From positions 1,159,001 through 1,223,000 of the forward strand of contig NZ_CP045420.1 in the NCBI RefSeq assembly GCF_009363795.1: DNA of 64,000 nucleotides, given 5' to 3'. Shown piece after piece: positions 36,628-44,894 of this stretch. The position numbers were made by a program, and so were the translations under genes. Each line of letters opens with the position of its first letter. The first letter of the stretch is position 1. Source of the DNA: Palleronia sp. THAF1. Lineage in GTDB: Bacteria > Pseudomonadota > Alphaproteobacteria > Rhodobacterales > Rhodobacteraceae. The notes under the pieces were generated by a model, which saw nothing but the letters and a program-made list of their open reading frames with translations, was not told the DNA's origin and ran no database searches.

Positions 36628-37367
36628 GCATGTTCGATCTAAGCGACAAGGCGGCACTGGTAACGGGCGCGTCCGGCGGCATCGGCGGAGAGATCGCCCG
36701 CGCGCTGTATGCTCAGGGGGCAACCGTCGGACTATCAGGCACCCGAGAAGAGCCTTTGAATGCCTTGGCCGAAGAGCTGGGCGAACGCGCCCACGTGCTG
36801 CCGTGCAATCTGGGCGACGCAGAGGCCCTGAAAGAGCTGCCCAAGCGCGCGGCAGAGGCGATGGGATCACTGGATATTCTGGTAAACAACGCCGGGATCA
36901 CCCGCGACGGGCTGATGATGCGGATGTCGGGCGATGACTGGCAGGACGTGATCGACGTGAACCTGACGGCGGTGGCCAAGCTGTCCCAAGCCTGCCTGCG
37001 CGGCATGATGAAGGCCAAGTGGGGGCGGATCATCAACATCTCCAGCATCGTCGGCGCGACGGGTAATCCGGGGCAGGCCAATTATGCTGCGGCAAAGGCC
37101 GGTATGGTGGGCTTTTCCAAGGCGCTTGCACAGGAAATAGCGTCACGTGGCGTGACGGTGAACTGCGTCGCTCCGGGCTTCATCGCCACGGCCATGACCG
37201 ATAAGCTGAACGACGAACAGAAAGATGGTTTGCTGGGCAAGATCCCGGTCGGTCGCATGGGCGAAGCGCATGAAATCGCTGCCGCCGTTGCCTACCTTGC
37301 CAGCAAGGAAGCGGCCTATATCACAGGAGAAACCTTGCACGTGAATGGCGGTATGGCCATGTTATAG
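36624..37367 (+). CDS. fabG: 3-oxoacyl-ACP reductase
   Basis: 247 residues. NADPH-dependent short-chain dehydrogenase, the first reduction in each fatty acid elongation cycle. TGASGGIGGEIARAL near residue 14, NNAGITRDGL near 88, catalytic serine near 140, Tyr154 and Lys158 in NYAAAKAG, and the C-terminal GETLHVNGGMAML. The ATGA overlap with fabD shows coupling; acpP follows after 174 bases. Confidence 0.96.
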   Translation: MSMFDLSDKAALVTGASGGIGGEIARALYAQGATVGLSGTREEPLNALAEELGERAHVLPCNLGDAEALKELPKRAAEAMGSLDILVNNAGITRDGLMMRMSGDDWQDVIDVNLTAVAKLSQACLRGMMKAKWGRIINISSIVGATGNPGQANYAAAKAGMVGFSKALAQEIASRGVTVNCVAPGFIATAMTDKLNDEQKDGLLGKIPVGRMGEAHEIAAAVAYLASKEAAYITGETLHVNGGMAML

Positions 37368-37386
37368 CACGGTTGCGCGATTCCGT

Positions 37387-37414
37387 TTGCGCGACCTCGA
37401 CGCTGTGCTATAGG
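37387..37414 (+). promoter_or_regulatory. Possible acpP promoter
   Basis: TTGCGC (37387-37392), 16 bases, TATAGG (37409-37414), about 130 bases before the acpP start, within the 174-base fabG-acpP gap. acpP usually has its own strong promoter. The match is modest. Confidence 0.35.
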
Positions 37415-37541
37415 CGGCGCACAATTTTTCGCCGGGCGGGTGTCGCCCCCCGACCGGCGCCCTTACAGGCGGGCGACAATCGAACAAGACCCCTGCCGGG
37501 GTCACCATCAAGCGGGCAAGCCCGTCGGAGAAGGAAAGACC

Positions 37542-37781
37542 ATGAGCGAAGCCGAGATCGAACAGCGCGTCCGGAACAAAGTCGTCGAGCACCTCGGCGT
37601 CGAAGAAGACAAGGTGACCGAGAACGCCTCTTTCATCGATGATCTGGGTGCGGACAGCCTCGACACCGTCGAACTGGTCATGGCCTTCGAGGAAGAGTTC
37701 GGGATCGAAATCCCCGACGACGCCGCCGAGAACATCCAGACGTTCGGCGATGCGGTCAACTACATCAAGGGTGCCGTCTGA
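37542..37781 (+). CDS. acpP: Acyl carrier protein
   Basis: 79 residues, acidic four-helix protein carrying growing acyl chains on phosphopantetheine at Ser39 ([20 protein letters not shown]). The start follows GGAGAAGGAAAGACC. It is followed by a strong terminator, separating it from fabF, which is 1 kb away with an opposite-strand gene between. Confidence 0.98.
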   Translation: MSEAEIEQRVRNKVVEHLGVEEDKVTENASFIDDLGADSLDTVELVMAFEEEFGIEIPDDAAENIQTFGDAVNYIKGAV

Positions 37782-37808
37782 ACGGACCCTTCGATGATGT
37801 GATCTGGG

Positions 37809-37840
37809 AAAGGCGCGGTCCGCAGGGGCCGCGCCTTTTT
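37809..37840 (+). terminator. Terminator after acpP
   Basis: AAAGGCGCGG pairs with CCGCGCCTTT around an inner TCC/GGGG-type loop, followed by a T run to 37840. It lies 27 bases past the acpP stop and abuts the stop of the PilZ gene on the other strand. Confidence 0.85.
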
Positions 37841-38683
37841 CTATGGCGGAGGTTTTCGGATCAACCGTCGAAGGCGTTTTGCGTCCAGGATAACTTTGAA
37901 ACGCAAGCCTGACGTGCTGCCACTTTGCCAGATTGCCGCCGCCGTGACCTTGCCGTCCGGGAGTTGGATGACAAGCGCGTCGGCTGGATCGAGTTGGACT
38001 GCGTCTTGCGACTGCAGTTGGCAGCCCGATTGGGACAAATCGCGAATGGTGCCCGAATACACGCGGCCATCGGCGTCAATCGAAACTGCAATCTGACAGG
38101 GGTAACGCCGGGACCGTCGGGCGTTGTTGGTCTCTCGACGGATAAGAGCGACCAACACGCAGAGGAACCCGACCGTGCCACCGAACCATGGCAGCCGGGT
38201 CGAGATCATGCCGGGCAGGCTTGGCGCACCCTTCGCAGGCACGCCACGCGCTTGTTGTGCTGTACGGACCGCGACAGACGGTGGCGGGTCCCAGCCGCCG
38301 AAGGTTCCCACCGATTGCTCATAGGGTGGGCTTTCGCTGTCCGCGCAGAACGGCGGAAGGCGAAGCGCGGCCATGCTGCGGTGTAGATCGACCGAGACTG
38401 TATGCGGCGGTTCGCGTGATGCGATGACGAACAGGCGAACGGTCTGCGCGGTCTGGTCTGACATGAATGGCATCAAACCACCAAGCGCGCGGCGCCATTC
38501 GTCGGTGGCGAACAGAACGGCCAGGCGCTGCGACCGGGCCAGCGGGGTGGGGATGTCATGCGCCGCCCGCAACGCGTTCAGCCAGCCCACGTCGCGGCAG
38601 CTCATGCGCGTCGGGGCCGCCATCGCACCGCGCGTCGCGGCGAAAAGGACGACGATCACAAGAATCAGGCGCAGGACAATCAT
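37841..38683 (-). CDS. Membrane protein with cytoplasmic PilZ domain
   Basis: 280 residues. Signal peptide or anchor (MIVLRLILVIVVLFAATRGA), a periplasmic region of about 135 residues with two cysteines (MSCRDVGW, PPFCADSE), a membrane helix near 163-180 (PWFGGTVGFLCVLVALIRRE) and a C-terminal PilZ domain. The PilZ motif pair is RRSRRYPC near 188 and DLSQSGCQL near 215, matching RxxxR and (D/N)xSxxG, so c-di-GMP binding is plausible. The periplasmic part has no family I recognise. It sits between acpP and fabF on the opposite strand. Target unknown. Confidence 0.8.
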   Translation of the reverse strand: MIVLRLILVIVVLFAATRGAMAAPTRMSCRDVGWLNALRAAHDIPTPLARSQRLAVLFATDEWRRALGGLMPFMSDQTAQTVRLFVIASREPPHTVSVDLHRSMAALRLPPFCADSESPPYEQSVGTFGGWDPPPSVAVRTAQQARGVPAKGAPSLPGMISTRLPWFGGTVGFLCVLVALIRRETNNARRSRRYPCQIAVSIDADGRVYSGTIRDLSQSGCQLQSQDAVQLDPADALVIQLPDGKVTAAAIWQSGSTSGLRFKVILDAKRLRRLIRKPPP

Positions 38684-38811
38684 TGCCGATCAGCCTAGCG
38701 GTGCTGGCTTAACGGCGGGTTGATGCCGCGCACCTCTTTCCCCGGCGGCGGCACACGTGTATCAGGCGCGGCGAACCGAAACGGATGCGGTTACTGATAC
38801 GGGAGAGTGCC

Positions 38812-40068
38812 ATGCGGCGAGTCGTCATCACCGGAATGGGCATGGTCACGCCACTTGGCGCGACGATGGATTCGAGCTGGAAAGCAGCACTTGCAGGGCA
38901 GAGCGGTGCGGGCACCATTCAACAGTTCGACGCCAGCGGGCTGACGACGAACTATGCCTGTGAAGTGCCATCCACCGGCGACGCCGCGTTCAATGCCGAT
39001 GACTTCATGGAGCCGAAGGAGCAGCGTAAGGTCGACCGCTTCATTCAGTTCGGTGTTGCGGCGGCGCAGCAGGCGATCGAGGACGCCAACCTGGGTGGCG
39101 AAAGCGAGGAAGAGCTGGAGCGCATCGGCGTGATGATCGGTTCTGGCATCGGCGGTCTGCAATCCATTGCCGAGACGGCGCTGTTGATCCGGGACAAGGG
39201 TGCGCGGCGGGTGTCGCCGTTCTTCATTCCGGGTTCGCTGATCAACCTGATCTCCGGGCAGGTCTCTATCCGCTACGGCTACAAGGGCCCGAACCACGCG
39301 GTCGTCACGGCTTGTTCGACGGGTGCACATGCCATCGGCGACGCGACGCGGCTGATCCAGCTGGGCGATGCGGATGTGATGGTCGCAGGCGGTGCAGAGG
39401 CCGCGATCTGTGAAATTGGCATTGCGGGTTTCAATGCCTGCAAAGCATTGTCGACGCAGCATAAGGACGACCCCACCAAGGCCAGCCGCCCGTGGGACGC
39501 CGACCGTGACGGTTTCGTCATGGGCGAGGGCGCGGGCGTCGTCGTGCTGGAAGACTATGACCGGGCGAAAGCGCGCGGGGCCACGATCTATGCCGAGGTC
39601 ATCGGCTACGGTCTGTCCGGCGACGCGCATCACATCACTGCACCGCCCCCCGATCACGAGGGCGCAGAACGGGCCATGCGCGCCGCCGTCAAGCGGGCCG
39701 GCATCGAGCCCAGCGCCATCGACTATGTGAATGCACACGGCACCAGCACCATGGCCGATACCATCGAGATGGGCGCGGTGCAGCGCTTGTTGGGCGATGC
39801 GGCGAGCAAGGCGACGATGTCATCCACCAAGTCGATGACCGGGCACTTGTTGGGGGCCGCTGGCGCCATCGAGGCGATCTTCAGCGTGCTGGCAATCCGC
39901 GATCAGGTCGCGCCGCCAACCATCAATCTGGACACGCCGCCAGAGGATGCGGTGATCGACCTTGCACCCAACGCCAAGGTCGAGCGCAAGATCGACATCG
40001 CGTTGTCGAACTCTTTCGGGTTCGGCGGCACGAACGCGGCGCTCTTGATGAAGAAAGTGGACGCTTAG
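38812..40068 (+). CDS. fabF: 3-oxoacyl-ACP synthase II
   Basis: 418 residues. Elongating condensing enzyme of fatty acid synthesis. Triad: Cys168 (VVTACSTGAHAIG), His309 (YVNAHGTSTMAD) and His345 (KSMTGHLLGAAGA), with Lys340. GFGGTNAALLM near the C-terminus completes the thiolase fold. ATG 38812 has GGGAGAGTGCC upstream; the open frame begins 9 codons earlier. mltG starts 1 base after its stop. Confidence 0.97.
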   Translation: MRRVVITGMGMVTPLGATMDSSWKAALAGQSGAGTIQQFDASGLTTNYACEVPSTGDAAFNADDFMEPKEQRKVDRFIQFGVAAAQQAIEDANLGGESEEELERIGVMIGSGIGGLQSIAETALLIRDKGARRVSPFFIPGSLINLISGQVSIRYGYKGPNHAVVTACSTGAHAIGDATRLIQLGDADVMVAGGAEAAICEIGIAGFNACKALSTQHKDDPTKASRPWDADRDGFVMGEGAGVVVLEDYDRAKARGATIYAEVIGYGLSGDAHHITAPPPDHEGAERAMRAAVKRAGIEPSAIDYVNAHGTSTMADTIEMGAVQRLLGDAASKATMSSTKSMTGHLLGAAGAIEAIFSVLAIRDQVAPPTINLDTPPEDAVIDLAPNAKVERKIDIALSNSFGFGGTNAALLMKKVDA

Positions 40069-40069
40069 C

Positions 40070-41251
40070 ATGTGGAAACACGTCGCCGCCAATGGGATCA
40101 CATTGTTGATCGTGGCGCTGGTCGCTGTCGCTGGCCTGATCGGCTGGGGTGTGAACCAGTATCGCGATGCGGGGCCGTTGGCGCAGGCGATCTGCCTGCG
40201 GGTGGCGCCCGGCAGCACGATGTCGGCGGTATCATCTGATCTGGAGTCGCAGAACGCCGTTTCAAACGCCCGCCTGTTTCGGATGGGCGCCGACTACACC
40301 GACAAGTCCGGCGCGTTGAAGGCAGGGTCTTTTCTGGTGCCCGAGCAGGCGTCGATGGAAGAGATCGTGGACATCGTCACCCAAGGTGGCCAGTCCACCT
40401 GCGGCACAGAGATCGTCTACCGGATCGGCGTACGCGGCCAAGAGGTGCAGGTGCGCGAACTCGACCCCGCGACCAATCGCTTCTCGGAGCGCGCGGCCTT
40501 CGATCCCGCAACCGAAGATGCGCCGGACGTCTACGCCGAGATGCGAGACCGGTCGGACACCCGCTACCGCATTGCCGTGGCCGAGGGCGTCACGTCTTGG
40601 CAGATCGTCGAGGCGCTGAAGGCAGCTGATTTCATGGAAGGCACCGTCGATGGCGTGCCGGGAGAGGGACGGCTTGCGCCCGACAGCTATGAGGTTTCCA
40701 TCGGGGACACGCGCGAGAACCTGTTGTCGCGCATGGAAGCGCGGCAGGACGAGCGGCTGGCGAACGCGTGGGAGGATCGCGCGTCGAATCTGCCCTATGA
40801 CACGCCTGAAGAGGCATTGATCATGGCTTCCATCGTCGAAAAGGAAACGGGCTTGGCGGATGAACGTCCGCAGGTCGCCGCCGTCTTCGTGAACCGTCTG
40901 GAGCAGGGGATGCGGCTGCAGACCGACCCGACGGTGATCTACGGTATCACCAACGGTGAAGGCGTACTTGGCCGGGGTCTGCGCCGCTCTGAGTTGGACG
41001 CGACGACGCCTTACAACACCTACCAGATAGACGGTTTGCCACCGACGCCCATCGCCAATCCAGGTCTGGACGCGATCGAGGCGGCTTTGAACCCCGACAG
41101 CCATGACTACATCTTCTTTGTGGCGGATGGCACGGGTGGTCACGCCTTTGCCGAGACCTTGGCCGAGCACAACGAGAACGTTGCTCGCTGGCGGCAGATC
41201 GAAGCCGAGGCGGCAGCAGACGCCGAAGCCGAAGCCGAAGCGGGCCAATAG
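40070..41251 (+). CDS. mltG: Endolytic transglycosylase MltG
   Basis: 393 residues. Inner-membrane YceG/MltG protein that cuts nascent glycan strands and sets their length. One N-terminal membrane helix (ITLLIVALVAVAGLIGWGVN), a LysM-like region, and the catalytic domain with IMASIVEKETGLADERPQVA near residue 247, RLQTDPTVIYGI near 283 and PPTPIANPGLDAIEAA near 327. A glutamate/alanine-rich tail ends the protein. Tight spacing to fabF suggests cotranscription. The GTA cluster starts 227 bases downstream, same strand; MltG itself is a housekeeping gene, not a GTA part. Confidence 0.94.
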   Translation: MWKHVAANGITLLIVALVAVAGLIGWGVNQYRDAGPLAQAICLRVAPGSTMSAVSSDLESQNAVSNARLFRMGADYTDKSGALKAGSFLVPEQASMEEIVDIVTQGGQSTCGTEIVYRIGVRGQEVQVRELDPATNRFSERAAFDPATEDAPDVYAEMRDRSDTRYRIAVAEGVTSWQIVEALKAADFMEGTVDGVPGEGRLAPDSYEVSIGDTRENLLSRMEARQDERLANAWEDRASNLPYDTPEEALIMASIVEKETGLADERPQVAAVFVNRLEQGMRLQTDPTVIYGITNGEGVLGRGLRRSELDATTPYNTYQIDGLPPTPIANPGLDAIEAALNPDSHDYIFFVADGTGGHAFAETLAEHNENVARWRQIEAEAAADAEAEAEAGQ

Positions 41252-41478
41252 GCTATCCGGGAACGGGCCAGGGGCTCTGCCCCGCCCGACCTGCGGTCGG
41301 ACTCCCCGGAGTATTTTCAAAAACGAAGACGTGTGAGCGCGCGGGCGGAGGGCGTCCGCGCGCCCCATCGTGCGGTGCGTTTGCGCCCTCCTAACCCCTG
41401 TGCCGCTAGACAGTATCCAAGCCGATGATCCCGCGGTGCATTTGCCGCGCTTCGATCTTGGCAGGGCGAGGGTGAGGT
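41252..41478 (+). promoter_or_regulatory. Leader region of the GTA cluster
   Basis: 227 bases between mltG and g1, the only place for the main GTA promoter. It contains small G+C hairpins after mltG (GGGGCTCTGCCCC, CGACCTGCGGTCG), a dispersed-motif copy, an inverted repeat GGAGGGCG (41347) / CGCCCTCC, and the g1 ribosome-binding site GAGGGTGAGGT. I cannot identify the binding site of the GTA activator GafA from memory, so no operator is claimed. Confidence 0.5.
41304..41329 (+). repeat. Dispersed intergenic motif, copy 2
   Basis: CCCCGGAGTATTTTCAAAAA followed by CGAAGA, 53 bases past the mltG stop and in the same orientation. It is in the leader of the GTA cluster. Confidence 0.6.
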
Positions 41479-41835
41479 ATGGCAGCAGATGGCGAAGACG
41501 AAAACAACGCGGGCAGACCAGTCCCCACCGTCGCGGATATCGCGAAGGCGCAGTTCGAGCGCGCTCTGCGGCTGTTCTCAGCTTGGGTGGACAGTGTGGA
41601 GCGCCAGGCGATCGAGGCGGGGCCAGATGAGGTGGACGGCCCCAAGCGGATGAAGCTGGTGACCGCCGCGATGCAGACGATGTTGGAAGAGAATGGACGT
41701 CTTCATGGAACACTCGACAAACGTGGATACGGTGGAGGAGTCGTTCTCGACCTTGACGCCGCTCGGGCAGAGATCGCCGGCCGACTGGATCGCCTCCGCC
41801 GGACTGGAAACCAAGTTTCTGGAGGGGATGGATGA
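41479..41835 (+). CDS. GTA g1, small terminase subunit
   Basis: 118 residues, helical and charged. ADIAKAQFERALRLFSAWVD and PKRMKLVTAAMQTMLEENGR form the helical core. In R. capsulatus g1 (rcc01682) acts as the small terminase that helps the large subunit start headful packaging of host DNA. GTA small terminases lack specific DNA recognition, which explains random packaging. Start has GAGGGTGAGGT upstream. Its 3' end overlaps the open frame of g2. Confidence 0.8.
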   Translation: MAADGEDENNAGRPVPTVADIAKAQFERALRLFSAWVDSVERQAIEAGPDEVDGPKRMKLVTAAMQTMLEENGRLHGTLDKRGYGGGVVLDLDAARAEIAGRLDRLRRTGNQVSGGDG

Positions 41836-43081
41836 CGGCACGCTGGCCGCACTGCCCTATATCTTCGACATCTGGGCCATGACCCACCAGCGACCGCCTG
41901 CCGGTGACTGGACCAACTGGGTGATCCTGGGGGGGCGTGGCGCAGGCAAGACGCGGGCGGGGGCCGAGTGGGTCCGTTCCATGGTGGAAGGCGCGCGACC
42001 GACCGATCCCGGTCGTGCATCGCGGGTCGCACTTGTGGGCGAGACCTTCGATCAGGTCCGCGATGTGATGATTTTTGGCGAAAGCGGCATCATTGCCTGC
42101 TGCCCGCCCGACCGCGTGCCCGAATGGCAAGCGACGCGTCGGCGGCTGGTCTGGCCCAACGGGGCGACCGCGACGGCTTACAGCGCGCATGAGCCAGAGG
42201 CCCTGCGCGGGCCGCAGTTCGATGCCGCCTGGGTGGATGAACTGGCGAAATGGCGCAAGGCGCAGGACGCTTGGGACATGCTGCAGTTCTGCCTGCGTCT
42301 GGGCGATCACCCACGCAGTTGTATCACTACGACGCCGCGGTCGATCCCTTTGTTGCGTCGACTTTTGGCGCAAAGCAGCACGGTCAGTACCCATGCGCCG
42401 ACGCAGGCCAACAGTGCCAACCTTGCGCCGTCGTTCCTGACCGAAGTGCGGGAACGCTACGGCAACACCCGGCTGGCGCAGCAAGAGTTACAGGGCGTGC
42501 TGCTGGACGACATCGAGGGCGCGTTGTGGTCCGTCGGGCAGTTGGCCGAGGCGCGGATCGAGACGCTGCCGGTCGTGTCGCGCATTGTCGTGGCAGTTGA
42601 TCCGCCCGTGACGGGGGGCAAGAACGCCGACACCTGCGGGATCGTCGTGGCCGGTCTGACGACCGAGGGGCAGGGCGTGGTGATCGAGGATGCCAGCATC
42701 AAGGGATCGCCCTTGCAGTGGGCGCGTGCTGTGATCGACGCCTACCATCGCCATGCAGCCGACCGGGTGATTGCGGAAACCAACCAGGGCGGCGATCTGA
42801 TCGAATCTTTGCTGCGCCAAGTGGACCGTACGGTGCCTTACCGGAGTGTTCATGCGTCGAAGGGTAAGGTCATTCGTGCCGAGCCTGTCGCCGCTCTCTA
42901 CGAGCAGGACAAGGTGCGGCACCTGGGCGAGTGGCCCGAGCTGGAAAGTCAGATGGCGCAGATGACGTCGACAGGCTTTCGCGGTGCCGGGTCGCCCGAC
43001 CGGGTCGATGCGCTGGTCTGGGCGCTGAGCGAGCTGATGTTGAGCAAGAGACGCGCCAATCCGGGCGTGCGCGGTCTGTAG
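41693..43081 (+). CDS. GTA g2, large terminase subunit (packaging ATPase-nuclease)
   Basis: Up to 462 residues. Walker A GGRGAGKTRAGAEWV near residue 80, Walker B FDAAWVDELAKW near 176, and nuclease acidic residues in VVAVDPPVTGGKNAD near 302, ETNQGGDLIE and SPDRVDALVWAL. It translocates DNA into the head and cuts it. Start is uncertain: the family usually begins just before DWIASA, so the TTG at 41753 (with GGAGGAG upstream) or ATG 41693 are both possible; ATG 41828 would drop conserved sequence. The overlap with g1 is 83-143 bases. Confidence 0.92.
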   Translation: MDVFMEHSTNVDTVEESFSTLTPLGQRSPADWIASAGLETKFLEGMDDGTLAALPYIFDIWAMTHQRPPAGDWTNWVILGGRGAGKTRAGAEWVRSMVEGARPTDPGRASRVALVGETFDQVRDVMIFGESGIIACCPPDRVPEWQATRRRLVWPNGATATAYSAHEPEALRGPQFDAAWVDELAKWRKAQDAWDMLQFCLRLGDHPRSCITTTPRSIPLLRRLLAQSSTVSTHAPTQANSANLAPSFLTEVRERYGNTRLAQQELQGVLLDDIEGALWSVGQLAEARIETLPVVSRIVVAVDPPVTGGKNADTCGIVVAGLTTEGQGVVIEDASIKGSPLQWARAVIDAYHRHAADRVIAETNQGGDLIESLLRQVDRTVPYRSVHASKGKVIRAEPVAALYEQDKVRHLGEWPELESQMAQMTSTGFRGAGSPDRVDALVWALSELMLSKRRANPGVRGL

Positions 43082-43177
43082 ACACCGCGAGACACGATCC
43101 ATTCGAGAGAGCCGTACTGACCGGGACCCCGTGGTCCTGGATCGGGAAAGATGTGCCTGCCTGACAAGGAGACGACG

Positions 43178-44347
43178 ATGTTGCAGTTCCTAAAGCGAAG
43201 CGGGCCAGTGCCGGAGGCCAAGGCGAGTGCGGCAGGCGGTTTGGGTGCATCCCGGATCGCCGCGGGTGGCGTGGGCCGTGTTGCGTGGACACCGCGCGAT
43301 ACCGCGTCACTGACGCGATCCGGGTTTCAGGGCAATCCGATCGTCTTCCGTTGCGTCAAGCTGATCTCTGAGGCCGCTGCCGCCTTGCCGGTGGTCTTGG
43401 AGCAGGACGGTGCGCGGCTGGACGTGCATCCCGTGCTGTCCCTGCTGGCGCGACCGAACGGGGCGCAGGGCCGCGCGGAATTGCTGGAGGCGCTGTATGG
43501 GCAGCTTCTGCTGACGGGCGATGGTTATGTCGAAGCCGTGGGAGAGGGCGATCTGCCCGCGGAACTGCATGTGCTGCGATCGGAACGGATGGCGGTGGTG
43601 CCCGGTGCCGATGGCTGGCCGGTGGCCTACGACTACGCCGTGGCGGGTCGCAAGCACCGCTTTCCGGCCGCCGCGATCTGTCATGTGAAGTCGTTTCACC
43701 CGCAGGATGACCACTATGGCCTGTCCCCGATGCAGGCCGTGGCGCAGGCGATGGACGTGCATTCGTCAGCCTCGCGCTGGTCGAAGGCGCTGCTGGACAA
43801 CGCCGCGCGTCCCTCTGGTGCCATCATCTATGGGGGTGGAGAGGGCATGCTGGAGCCGGATCAGTACGACCGCCTCGTGGCCGAGCTGGAGATGCACCAC
43901 CAGGGCGCGCGCAATGCCGGTCGGCCCATGTTGCTGGAAGGGGGCCTGGACTGGAAGCCAATGGGGTTCAGCCCTTCGGACATGGAGTTCCAGAAGACCA
44001 AGGAGAGTGCCGCGCGCGAGATCGCGACCGCCTTCGGGGTGCCGCCCATGCTGTTGGGCATCCCCGGAGACGCGACCTACGCCAATTACGCCGAGGCGCA
44101 TCGGGCCTTCTACCGCCTGACCGTTCTGCCCATGGCGCAGCGCGTTACAGCAAGCCTGGCGCAGTGGCTGGAGCCCTTTGCGGGCGAACCGCTGGCCTTC
44201 CGTATCGACCACGATCAGGTGCCCGCCCTGTCTGCCGAACGCGATGCGCACTGGGCCCGTGTCGCTGCCGCAGACTTCCTGACTGACGCCGAGAAGCGCG
44301 CGCTTCTGGGCCTGACTCGCCCGGAGGATGCAGATCATGACCTATGA
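43178..44347 (+). CDS. GTA g3, HK97-type portal protein
   Basis: 389 residues. The dodecameric ring at the DNA entry vertex. Portal blocks: NPIVFRCVKLISEAAAALPV near residue 52, HPVLSLLARPNG, VKSFHPQDDHYGLSPM near 172, and the C-terminal PPMLLGIPGDATYANYAEAH near 300. ATG 43178 with AAGGAGACGACG is chosen over the upstream in-frame ATG 43151. The protease gene overlaps the end by 11 bases, leaving no space for g3.5. Confidence 0.94.
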   Translation: MLQFLKRSGPVPEAKASAAGGLGASRIAAGGVGRVAWTPRDTASLTRSGFQGNPIVFRCVKLISEAAAALPVVLEQDGARLDVHPVLSLLARPNGAQGRAELLEALYGQLLLTGDGYVEAVGEGDLPAELHVLRSERMAVVPGADGWPVAYDYAVAGRKHRFPAAAICHVKSFHPQDDHYGLSPMQAVAQAMDVHSSASRWSKALLDNAARPSGAIIYGGGEGMLEPDQYDRLVAELEMHHQGARNAGRPMLLEGGLDWKPMGFSPSDMEFQKTKESAAREIATAFGVPPMLLGIPGDATYANYAEAHRAFYRLTVLPMAQRVTASLAQWLEPFAGEPLAFRIDHDQVPALSAERDAHWARVAAADFLTDAEKRALLGLTRPEDADHDL

Positions 44348-44861
44348 AACGAAGTTCATCGCCCCCGGCGAGGTGACCTTGGCCGACGGAACGTTGATCG
44401 AGGGCTATGCGTCCCTGTTCAATCGCACTGACAGGGGGGGCGACATCGTCCGCCAGGGCGCCTTTGCCCAATCGCTTGCCTTGTTGAAAGCGCAGGGGCG
44501 CACGGTGAAGATGCTGTGGCAGCACGATCCCGGTCAGCCCATCGGCGTCTGGGAAGAAATCGTCGAGGACTCGCGTGGCCTGAAGGTGCGCGGACGGATC
44601 CTGGACGACGTGGGAAAGGGTCGCGACGCCGCGGCTCTGGTGGCTGGCGGAGCGATCGACGGGCTGTCGATCGGCTATCGCACCAAGAAGGCCACGAAGG
44701 ACAGACAGGGTCGGCGTATCCTGCAAGAGCTGGAACTGTGGGAGGTGTCGCTGGTGACCTTTCCCATGCTTCCCGACGCGCGAGTGGGACGCAAGCGCGA
44801 TCCCTTGCGTGACCTGGCCGCGGCGATCCGTGTCGCACGCCTTCACCTGACGGGTGGCTGA
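44337..44861 (+). CDS. GTA g4, prohead maturation protease
   Basis: 174 residues. HK97 prohead protease fold: His63 in MLWQHDPGQPIG and Ser111 in IDGLSIGYRTKKA, followed by LELWEVSLVTFPML. It trims the capsid scaffold region during head maturation. GGAGG nine bases before ATG 44337 favours this start over ATG 44328. It overlaps the portal gene. Confidence 0.93.
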   Translation: MTYETKFIAPGEVTLADGTLIEGYASLFNRTDRGGDIVRQGAFAQSLALLKAQGRTVKMLWQHDPGQPIGVWEEIVEDSRGLKVRGRILDDVGKGRDAAALVAGGAIDGLSIGYRTKKATKDRQGRRILQELELWEVSLVTFPMLPDARVGRKRDPLRDLAAAIRVARLHLTGG

Positions 44862-44894
44862 CCCCCCGGACCCCTTCAACCAAAGGACATGCCC

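Noticed and set aside
40262-42484. 740-codon open frame on the minus strand
   Set aside because: It runs antisense across mltG, the GTA leader and the first half of TerL, all with strong family motifs. Long antisense frames are expected at this G+C content.
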